This document shows, piece by piece, positions 26,248 to 34,970 of a DNA stretch of 64,000 nucleotides. The notes beneath the pieces are model-generated. The model had not been told where the DNA came from. It did no database searches and saw only the letters and a list, made by a program, of their open reading frames with translations. Source of the stretch: CAVSUR01 sp963731285 (GTDB lineage Bacteria > Actinomycetota > Actinomycetes > Streptosporangiales > Streptosporangiaceae); assembly GCA_963731285.1 (NCBI GenBank), contig CAVSUR010000014.1, positions 496,001-560,000 on the forward strand. Direction: 5' to 3'. A program made the position numbers and the translations under genes. Within the stretch, counting starts at the first letter, position 1. Every line of letters starts with the position of its first letter.

Positions 26248-27000
26248 ATGCTTTCCGCTCTCGGCGCCGGTACCGGCGCCGCATATCACGTCGTCGCTGC
26301 GCTCGCCCGCCTGCTCGCCCCGCTGCCCGGCGGCTTCGCCGCCGCGGCTGCGATCGTCCTTTTCACCGCCGCCGTGCGGCTGCTCTTGCTGCCGCTCAGC
26401 TTCTACGCGATGCGCGGCCAGGCCGCCCAGGCCCGGCTGCTGCCCCAGGTCGCCGAGCTCAAGAGGCGTCACGCCGCCCAGCCGGACCGGCTGCAGCGCG
26501 AGCTGGCCGAGCTGTACCGGCGGGAGCGGAGCGGGCTGACGGCCGGCTGCCTGCCGCTGCTGCTCCAGTTGCCGTTCTTCGCGGTCATGTACCGGCTGTT
26601 CCGGTCGCCGACTGTCGCCGGGACCCGCAACGGCCTGCTTGCCCACACCCTGTTCGGCGCGCCACTCAGCGCCCACTGGCTGGCCGCCGGGCCGCTGAGC
26701 GGCCACGGCCTGGTGTTCGCCGGGCTGTTCGCGCTGCTCGCGCTGGTCGGCTGGGCGGCTGCACGGCCGGCCGGCGCCGGTCTGGCCCAGGCCACCGGGT
26801 CGCCGCCGGCGCACGCCGCCCTCTGGATGTCCCGGGTTATGCCCTACTCGACGGTCGTCATCGCCGCTTTCGTGCCGCTCGCCGCGGGCCTTTACCTGCT
26901 GACCAGTGCGGCGTGGACGGCGGCGGAGCGGCGGTTGCTGCGCCGCGCCGTGACCGCCCGGACCGCCGTGCCGCGGCCTGACCCGGCGCCGCCCGCCTGA
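26248..27000 (+). CDS. YidC/Oxa1 family membrane insertase (accessory paralogue)
   Basis: 250 residues, five predicted membrane helices. The first helix after the N-terminal segment carries the conserved groove Arg in IVLFTAAVRLLLLPLSFYAM. It is followed by the cytoplasmic helical hairpin LPQVAELKRRHAAQPDRLQR and ERSGLTAGCLPLLLQLPFFA. No lipoprotein signal is present. The housekeeping YidC of actinobacteria normally lies near rpmH/rnpA at oriC. This copy next to a DUF6412 gene is the second, accessory type, perhaps for a subset of membrane proteins. Confidence 0.85.
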   Translation: MLSALGAGTGAAYHVVAALARLLAPLPGGFAAAAAIVLFTAAVRLLLLPLSFYAMRGQAAQARLLPQVAELKRRHAAQPDRLQRELAELYRRERSGLTAGCLPLLLQLPFFAVMYRLFRSPTVAGTRNGLLAHTLFGAPLSAHWLAAGPLSGHGLVFAGLFALLALVGWAAARPAGAGLAQATGSPPAHAALWMSRVMPYSTVVIAAFVPLAAGLYLLTSAAWTAAERRLLRRAVTARTAVPRPDPAPPA

Positions 27001-27037
27001 GCTGCCCCGCTGCTGGCCCAGGCACCGGCGGTTCGGC

Positions 27038-28321
<1,284 letters not shown>

Positions 28322-28437
28322 CCCAATCCCGCCGGCCGGCCCGCCCAGCGCGGCCTGCCAAGACGCGGCCGCCTGGCGCATCTGGCACGGCGGACTGTGG
28401 ACGGTGCGCCCGGCCTGCCCGCGGCCGCCGGGCGCCC

Positions 28438-29601
28438 TCAGTTGCTGATCTTGCTGGCCGGGCTGCGCCACTCGATGGTCGGGATCATCGCCTCGGGCCG
28501 GACCCGGTAGGCGTACCGCTTGGTGATGTGCAGCAGCGACTCGAGCAGCGTGTCGGACAGCAGGTGCGGCTCGAGCCCGAGCTCGACCAGCCCCGAGTGC
28601 ACCACGTTGTAGTGGTGGTTCTCCTCCTCCACCCGCGGGTTCTCGAGGTGCTCGACCCGCACCGGGTCCGGGTTCACCCGGGCGATGATGTCGGCCATCT
28701 CGGTGATCGACAGCGACTCGGTCATCTGGTTGAACACCCGGAACTCTCCCCGGTCGGCCGGGTTCTCGCAGGCCAGCTGCAGGCAGCGGACAGTGTCGCG
28801 GATCTCGATGATGCCCCGGGTCTGGGAGCCGCCGCCGTAGACGGTCAGCGACTCGCCGAGCACGGCCTGGATGACGAACCGGTTCAGCACGGTGCCGAAC
28901 ACCGCGTCGTAGTCGTACCGGGTGGCCAGCCGGTCGTCCCGGGCGGTCTCGGGGGTCTGCTGGCCGTATACGACGCCCTGGTTGAGGTCGGTGGCGCGCA
29001 GGTCCCAGATGCGGCAGGCGAACTCGATGTTGTGGCTGTCGTGCACCTTGGACAGGTGATAGAAGGAGCCCGGCCGCTTGGGGAACAGCACCCGGTCCTT
29101 GCGGCCCTTGTGCTCGACCTCCAGCCAGCCTTCCTCGATGTCGATATTGGGCGTGCCGTACTCGCCCATCGTGCCCAGCTTGACCAGGTGGATGTCCGGG
29201 TTGAGCTCGGCAATCGCGTACAGCACGTTCAGGTTGCCGACAACGTTGTTGACCTGGGTGTAGACGGCGTGCTTGCGATCCACCATGGAGTACGGGGCGG
29301 CGCGCTGCTCGGCGAAGTGGATGATCGCCTCGGGCTCGAAATCGCGCACCATGTGATAGGTGAAGTCGGCGTCGCACAGGTCGCCGATGTAGCAGCCGAT
29401 CTGCCGGCCGGTCAGCTCGTGCCAGGTCCTGATCCGGGTCTGCAGCGTCTCGATCGGCACCAGGCTGTCGACGCCCATCTCGAAGTCGTAGCCGCGCCGG
29501 GTGAAGTTGTCCGCGACGGCGATGTCGTGCCCGGCCTCCGATAGGTGCAGCGCCGTTGGCCAGCCGAGATAGCCGTCCCCGCCCAACACCAAGATCTTCA
29601 T
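28438..29601 (-). CDS. sqdB: UDP-sulfoquinovose synthase-like NAD-dependent epimerase
   Basis: 387 residues, extended SDR fold. MKILVLGGDGYLGWPTALHL is the NAD loop, and the SQD1/SqdB-specific segment FAEQRAAPYSM is present. LGTMGEYGTPNIDIEEG and the catalytic Tyr-x3-Lys (FYHLSKVHDSHN) follow the plant/bacterial/archaeal UDP-sulfoquinovose synthase pattern. The enzyme converts UDP-glucose and sulfite to UDP-sulfoquinovose. No sulfolipid synthase (SqdX/SqdD-type) is near; instead a GtrA protein and a polyprenyl-phosphate GT2 lie divergently. GGCAGGAGCAAGATC fixes the start. The family call is strong; the actual product here is inference. Confidence 0.85.
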   Translation of the reverse strand: MKILVLGGDGYLGWPTALHLSEAGHDIAVADNFTRRGYDFEMGVDSLVPIETLQTRIRTWHELTGRQIGCYIGDLCDADFTYHMVRDFEPEAIIHFAEQRAAPYSMVDRKHAVYTQVNNVVGNLNVLYAIAELNPDIHLVKLGTMGEYGTPNIDIEEGWLEVEHKGRKDRVLFPKRPGSFYHLSKVHDSHNIEFACRIWDLRATDLNQGVVYGQQTPETARDDRLATRYDYDAVFGTVLNRFVIQAVLGESLTVYGGGSQTRGIIEIRDTVRCLQLACENPADRGEFRVFNQMTESLSITEMADIIARVNPDPVRVEHLENPRVEEENHHYNVVHSGLVELGLEPHLLSDTLLESLLHITKRYAYRVRPEAMIPTIEWRSPASKISN

Positions 29602-29838
29602 GATCTTGCTCCTGCCCTTTCCTACTACACTTATTGCTAATCTATACCGGGGAGGCCGGGCCGGCCTCCGGCCGCTGTCTACTCGCTAACTAGGCAAATT
29701 TCCCGCCACGGCCGGTCTTACCCGCGGCGCGAATCGCGGGTAGGACCAACTTGGGACCAAGTCCGGCAGGGGTCCCGTACTGTAGATCAGTCGATGTGAC
29801 CTTCTAGCCTTGATAGTTTCGCCCAGCTGAGGACAAAC

Positions 29839-30453
29839 ATGACACTGGTAGCGCCCAAATTCGCGAAATCTGCCTGGCGCCTGCTGCCCGGGCCGCTCCG
29901 CGGCTGGCTGCGCGGCAAGACGGGCACCCAGTTCATGCGTTTTGTCCCGGTGTCAGTTGCGGCCGTGATCACCAGCCAGGTCGTGCTGGTCCTCATGATT
30001 GAGGTGCTGGGCGTGACCGCGGGCACGTCAGGCATCGTGGCCGCGATGTCCGGCGCGGCCGTCAGCTACGTGCTGAGCCGCTGGGCCTGGCACCGCAAGG
30101 GCCGGCCCAGCGTGCTGCGCGAGACGCTGCCGTTCTGGGCCGTCTCGGTGGGCGCCTGGCTGTTCCTGGGCCTGGTCACCCACTACGCCCACATCTGGGC
30201 GAACTCGATGCACCTCGACAGCCTGCAGCGGATCGCCGTGGTGAACGGGGCATTCTTCGCCGCCAACTGCGTGACGTTCGTCGCGCGGTTCGCGATCTTC
30301 CACTACGTGCTGTTCGCGGACCGCGGGTCCGCGGCCCGGCTGGTCTCGGTCGACCCGGTCGATGCCGCCGACTCGGTGGCCGTCGCGCTGGCCCGGGAAG
30401 CTGAGGAGCCCGGCTCGATCCGCCCGGCGGGGGAGCCCGCCGAGCGGCGCTGA
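29839..30453 (+). CDS. GtrA-like membrane protein
   Basis: 204 residues with four membrane helices (FMRFVPVSVAAVITSQVVLV and three more) and the conserved loop AAVSYVLSRWAWHRKGRPS of the GtrA family. Such proteins are thought to flip polyprenyl-phosphate-linked sugars. GAGGACAAAC precedes the ATG. It is divergent from the sqdB-like gene. Its last 151 bases are antisense to the 3' end of the GT2 gene. Together the three genes look like a system that makes, loads and flips a lipid-linked sugar. Confidence 0.82.
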   Translation: MTLVAPKFAKSAWRLLPGPLRGWLRGKTGTQFMRFVPVSVAAVITSQVVLVLMIEVLGVTAGTSGIVAAMSGAAVSYVLSRWAWHRKGRPSVLRETLPFWAVSVGAWLFLGLVTHYAHIWANSMHLDSLQRIAVVNGAFFAANCVTFVARFAIFHYVLFADRGSAARLVSVDPVDAADSVAVALAREAEEPGSIRPAGEPAERR

Positions 30454-31226
30454 CGCTCGCGCCACCAGGTCCCGCCGACGACCCTGGCGAACTGCAGCGC
30501 GTAGAACGCGTTGTTGCCCTTCTTGCTCCTGCCGACCTGGCGCTTGTGGATCGTCGCAGGCCGCTCAGCCACCCGGTAGCCGTGCGTGATCACGCCGATG
30601 AGCAGCTCGGACGCCTGGTACTGAGGCTGCTCGAGCAGCACTGAGCCGGTGACCCCGGCCCGCATCGCGCGCAGGCCGAAGGTGGTGTCACTGATCCGCT
30701 GGCCGGTGAGCACGCTGATGGCCAGGGCGAAGACCCGCACGCCGAGCTTGCGCACCGGGTCCTTGGTCTCCTCGCTGCCGAGCCGCCGCGAGCCGGTGAC
30801 GAAATCGGCCTGGCCGTCCAGGATCGGCTGCAGCAGCGACTCGATCTCGGCCGGGTTGTACTGGCCGTCGGCGTCGGTGGTGACGATGTACTGCGCCCCG
30901 CCCTCGCGGGCCAGCCGGTAGCCCAGCCGCAGCGCGGCGCCCTGGCCCCGGTTGACCGGCACATCGCAGACGAGCGCGCCGGCCGCCTCGGCCTCCTTCA
31001 CGGTGCCGTCGGCCGAGCCGTCGGACACAACGATGATCGAGGCTTGCAGCCCGCAGTACGCATCCGGCAGCCCCTCGACCACCGGCCCGATCGCGCCTTC
31101 CTCGTTGTAGGCGGCGATCACGATGGCCACCGGCGGCAGCGCGGAGGCGCGGGCGCCGTACTGGTCGGTGAAAGCGCGGACGGCCGCGGCGTCGATGGCC
31201 TGGCCGTCGACCTGGTGGGGAGTCAC
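30303..31226 (-). CDS. GT2 glycosyltransferase, DPM1/polyprenyl-phosphate type
   Basis: 307 residues. GT-A core: AIVIAAYNEEGAIGPVVEGL, VVSDGSADGTVKEAEAAGAL and the metal-binding IVTTDADGQYNPAEIESLL, with TFGLRAMRAGVTGSV further on. There are no C-terminal membrane helices, as in soluble DPM1-like enzymes that move a sugar to a lipid phosphate. The conserved protein ends near GGTWWRERQ; an extra 45-residue Ser/Ala/Thr tail overlaps gtrA in antisense. I chose GTG at 31226, with GGAGGCAGCACT directly upstream; an ATG at 31295 is in frame but weaker. Confidence 0.85.
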   Translation of the reverse strand: MTPHQVDGQAIDAAAVRAFTDQYGARASALPPVAIVIAAYNEEGAIGPVVEGLPDAYCGLQASIIVVSDGSADGTVKEAEAAGALVCDVPVNRGQGAALRLGYRLAREGGAQYIVTTDADGQYNPAEIESLLQPILDGQADFVTGSRRLGSEETKDPVRKLGVRVFALAISVLTGQRISDTTFGLRAMRAGVTGSVLLEQPQYQASELLIGVITHGYRVAERPATIHKRQVGRSKKGNNAFYALQFARVVGGTWWRERQRRSAGSPAGRIEPGSSASRASATATESAASTGSTETSRAADPRSANST

Positions 31227-31645
31227 AGTGCTGCCTCCGGGTGCTCCGGCCGGCCGGAGGCCGCCGCTGGTGTGAGGGTGTGCTGGGGCATGCATGCTCC
31301 GTTCGCATGAAAACTTTGCCTGCTGTTGATCTTTTCTTGCCCGCAGCAGGCTCACGCTGTTGTCCGGCGTCTGCCGCAGGCAAGTACCGATGTCACCAGG
31401 CGGTGCCCTGCCTGGGCTGCGCGTTCCGGCTCCTGTCGCCCCCTGACATGGCCGGAGCCGCCAGCAGGGGGCTGACGCCCAGTTCCGCGCTGCGCCGTGC
31501 GCGGCCGCCGCCTGCCCCAGGGCCAGGCCCGGTCGCGCCTGGCCAGTGTATCGACGCGGGCCGATGCCCTGGCCAGAATGCGTATGTAAGCGGGCTGCCG
31601 CCAGGGGCAGCGCGGGCGCCGGCCGGGCGGCTCCTGCCCGGCTCG

Positions 31646-31677
31646 GGCATACCGGACTGCCGCAGGCCCGGTATGCC
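31646..31677. promoter_or_regulatory. Perfect 10-bp inverted repeat
   Basis: GGCATACCGG and CCGGTATGCC, separated by 12 bases, lie in the 580-base GC-rich gap between the GT2 start and cobH. It could be an operator or a strong RNA hairpin. No riboswitch box is visible in this gap, which otherwise holds nothing recognisable. Confidence 0.5.
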
Positions 31678-31807
31678 ATGCTGGGAACCCGGCGGACCCG
31701 CGCGGCCGCGGTGCGGCGGGCCTCGCGCCGCGTGCCGCCTGCCGTGCCGCCGCCCCGGCCCGCGGGCCGGGGCGGCGGCCGGAGGGTAACCGAGGCTACC
31801 GGGGGTG

Positions 31808-32467
31808 ATGTCATTGGTGAGCTGGCCCGGTGACGCGCCCGCCCCGGACCAGGCCCTGGAGGAGCAGTCCTACCGGATCCTGCGCTCCCGGATCGACCTG
31901 TCCCGGCTGCCCCGGTATAGCCGCGACGTGACCGAGCGGGTCATTCACGTGAGCGGGGACTTCGACTACGCCACCGACCTGGTCTGCGACGAGGAGACGC
32001 TGGCCGCCGCCGTTGCCGCGCTGGCGGACGGCGCACCGGTGATCGCCGACTCGCTGATGGTCGCGGCCGGGATCAGCGGCTGCCCGGTGATCTGCAAGGC
32101 AGCGGAGCCGCTGACGGCACGGCTGGCCCGCACGGCTGGCATCCGGCCCGCCGCGGCGGCGGTGCGGCTGGCGTTCGGGGAGGCCGGCCCAGGCGCGGTG
32201 TGGGTGATCGGGGGAACGGCGACTGCCCTGGAGGAGCTGCTGACCCGCGAGGTGGAGCCCGCCTTCGTGATCGGCCTGCCGGCCGGGTTCGTCGGCGCGG
32301 CCGAGGCCAAGGACGCGCTGCGCGCCAGCGGGCTGCGATCGGTGACGAACGTGTCGGAGAAGGGCGGCGCCGGGGTGGCCGTCGCCGCGTTCGAGGCGCT
32401 GCTGCGAGCCATCCTGGCCCGGCCCGGGGCGGAAAACATGATCATGGACGACGGCGCGGGATCGTAG
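31808..32467 (+). CDS. cobH: Precorrin-8X methylmutase
   Basis: 219 residues. The enzyme moves the C-11 methyl to C-12, giving hydrogenobyrinic acid in cobalamin synthesis. The catalytic His lies in ERVIHVSGDFDYATDLVC. Other landmarks are ADGAPVIADSLMVAAGISG and AEPAFVIGLPAGFVGAAEAK-like strands. GGGGG precedes the ATG at 31808 (GTG at 31805 overlaps it). It stands alone here; the other cob genes must lie elsewhere. A B12 riboswitch-controlled importer sits 22 kb downstream. Confidence 0.92.
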   Translation: MSLVSWPGDAPAPDQALEEQSYRILRSRIDLSRLPRYSRDVTERVIHVSGDFDYATDLVCDEETLAAAVAALADGAPVIADSLMVAAGISGCPVICKAAEPLTARLARTAGIRPAAAAVRLAFGEAGPGAVWVIGGTATALEELLTREVEPAFVIGLPAGFVGAAEAKDALRASGLRSVTNVSEKGGAGVAVAAFEALLRAILARPGAENMIMDDGAGS

Positions 32468-32800
32468 CGAGGGCCCGGGCCGGCCGCCCGGCAGCGCGAC
32501 GGTAACAGGTTCGCGTGCCACTCCCGTTTCCGCCCTGGCGGAGGGTACCCTGCCCTGGCAGCGCACAATTAGCTCACGGGCGCAGAGCAGCGCCCGCGGT
32601 GCCGCCTGCCGGGCGCGCTCTGGGCCTCCGGCCCCGGGCCAGGGATGCGCCTTGGTGCGCTCGCGCCGATGGGGCAGGCCGGCGTCGTGGTCTGGCTGAC
32701 TCGCCCGAGGGGTACCAGACTGACCCAAAGCGCGGCCGTGGCGGCGGGCAGCCAGACGGTCGGCTCTCGACGGTAGGCCCGGACGTACGACTGAGGAACG

Positions 32801-34970
32801 ATGACCGAAGGACAGGGCCAGACTGCCGCCTCGGCGCCGCGGAACGCCGAGGCGGAGCTGCCGCCTGTGCGCGGCCAGCAGCTGCCGGGCCAGGCCGCCG
32901 CTGACGTCGGCCCGCTTGGCGCGGACGCCGCCGGCCCGGTACCGCCCGGCGGGGGCCCGCCCGGCCCCGGCGCGGAGCCGGCGGGTGCCGCCAAGCCGGG
33001 CGGCCCTGATTCGGCCGGTACCGCGCCGCAGGAACCCTACGTCCGAGTCGATGCCCGCAAGCTGGAGTCAGCGCTGCTCGCCCTGCGTCATCCGATCGTG
33101 GGCGCGCCGCTGGCACTGGCCGCGTCCGGCGCCGATTCCGCCCGGGCCGAGCGCCGCAAGCTGCTCAGCCAGATCGACGACTACCTGCTGCCGCGGCTGC
33201 GCCAGTCTGGCGCGCCCCTTCTGGTGGCGCTGGTCGGATCGACCGGCGCGGGCAAGTCGACGCTGATGAACAGCCTGGTCGGCCGGCAGGTAAGCGCAAC
33301 CGGCATCCGCCGCCCGACGACCAACAGCCCGGTGCTGGCCTGCCATCCCGCCGACATGCACTGGTTCGCCGAGAACGTGTTCCTGCCCACGTTGCCGCGG
33401 GTCCGCCAGCAGGGGCTGGCGATGCCGGGCCGGGACGGCCTGCTGGTGCTGGCCGCCAGCGAGGGGATGCCCAGGGGGGCGGCCCTGCTGGACACGCCGG
33501 ATATCGACTCGGTCGTGCAGGCGCACCGGGAGTTCGCCCATCAGTTCCTGGACGCATCGGACCTGTGGCTGTTCATGACCTCGGCGCGCCGGTACGCCGA
33601 CGCGGCCGTCTGGGAGCTGCTGCAGCAGGGACGCGACCAGGGGGCGGCGCTGTCCATCGTGCTGTCCCGGGTGCCCGCAGTGTCCGCACCGCAGCTGACC
33701 GAGCATTTCGAGGCGATGCTTGCCGCCAACGGCCTCAGCCGCACCCGGCGCTTCATTATCCTCGAGACGAACGTCAGCAACGCCCAGCTGCCTGCCGAGG
33801 TTGCCGCTCCGGTCCAGGAGTGGCTGGCCCAGATCGCCGCGCAGGAAGACCGCCGGGTTGCGGTGCTCACTCAGACGATGGCGGGCATGCTCGACACCTT
33901 CCGTCACCGGGTCCCGGTGCTAGCCGAGCAAGTGGAACGCCAGATCGCGGTGCGCGCCGAGCTGGGCTCAATGGTGACGGAGGCGTACGCGGCCGGGCTG
34001 GCCGATCTGAATGAGGCGACTGTCAGCGGATCCCTGGTGCGCGGTGAGGTCCTCGCCCGCTGGCAGGACTTCGCGGGCACCGGCGACCTGCTCAGGGCTC
34101 TCCAGGTGCGCCGCAGCCGGGGCGGCGGCAAGCCGCGGAACCGGGCCCTGCCGCAGCGGGCCCGCGCGTTGAAGGACGCCATCTGCGCCAGCCTGGAGGC
34201 GCTGGTCGCCGCCATCGCCGATCGCGCCGCTGAGCAAACCGTGATCAGCTGGAACCGGCATCCGGCGGGCCGGGCGCTGCTCGGCGAGCTGCCGGAGCCG
34301 GAGCCGGAGATCGAGCCGGACGGATGGCCGTTCACCGACCGGCGCGGCGATCACCCTCCGGTGCCAACCGGACCGGCGGGCAGTGCTTCCGCGGGCAGTG
34401 TTCCGGCGGGCAGTGTTCCGGCCGGCAATGTCCCGGCGGCGAGTGTCCCGGCGGCGGGCAGCGTGCCCGCCGCCGGCAGGCGCCCGGCCGCGGACCGCAA
34501 GCCGCCAGCACTCCGCCCCGCGCCCTCAGCCGCGACGGCCCTGGCCCGCTCGTCGCCCGACCGTGCCGAGCAGGCCGCCCAGGTAGTCAGGGCCTGGCAG
34601 GAGCACGTAACACAGCTGGTGCAGGCGGAGAACGTGACCAAGAGGTCTATCGCGCGGGTGGTGTCATTCGACGACGAGTCGCTGGCGCTGGTGCTGATCG
34701 TCGGCGTCCTCGGCTACGGGGCCAGCGATGCTGCAGCCGGCTCAGGAGGCGGGAGCGGGGCCGCAGGCGCTGCTCACCTCGCTGTTCGGTGCCGGATTGC
34801 TGCGCGATATCGCCGCCAGGGTCCGGCAGGACCTGCACGACCGGATCAGCCAGCTCCTTGACCAGGAAATGCTGCGATTCACCGCGATACTTGACTCGGC
34901 CGGCTGCCCTGACGAGTCGGTGATCGCGGAAATGCACCAGGCCAGTTATGCGCTGGAGGCAAGCAGATGA
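32801..34970 (+). CDS. Dynamin-like GTPase (first of a pair), apparent frameshift near the C-terminus
   Basis: About 720 residues if the shift is repaired. A Pro/Gly/Ala-rich N-terminus (1-80) precedes the GTPase domain: GSTGAGKSTLMNSL (P-loop, about 146), RRPTTNSPV (switch I Thr) and LLDTPDIDSV (G3), then long helices. A low-complexity SVPAGSVPAG linker follows near 34,380-34,470. At about 34,745 homology leaves the open frame (stop 34,861) and continues one frame over as QALLTSLFGAGLLRDIAARV to a stop at 34,970. That stop overlaps the next gene's ATG (ATGA). The overlap argues that 34,970 is the true end and the shift is an error. The pair resembles Streptomyces DynA/DynB, which stabilise FtsZ rings at sporulation septa. 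Confidence 0.8.

Noticed and set aside
31296..31804. Cobalamin riboswitch upstream of cobH
   Set aside because: None of the B12-box elements seen at 54,598-54,725 occur here on either strand.
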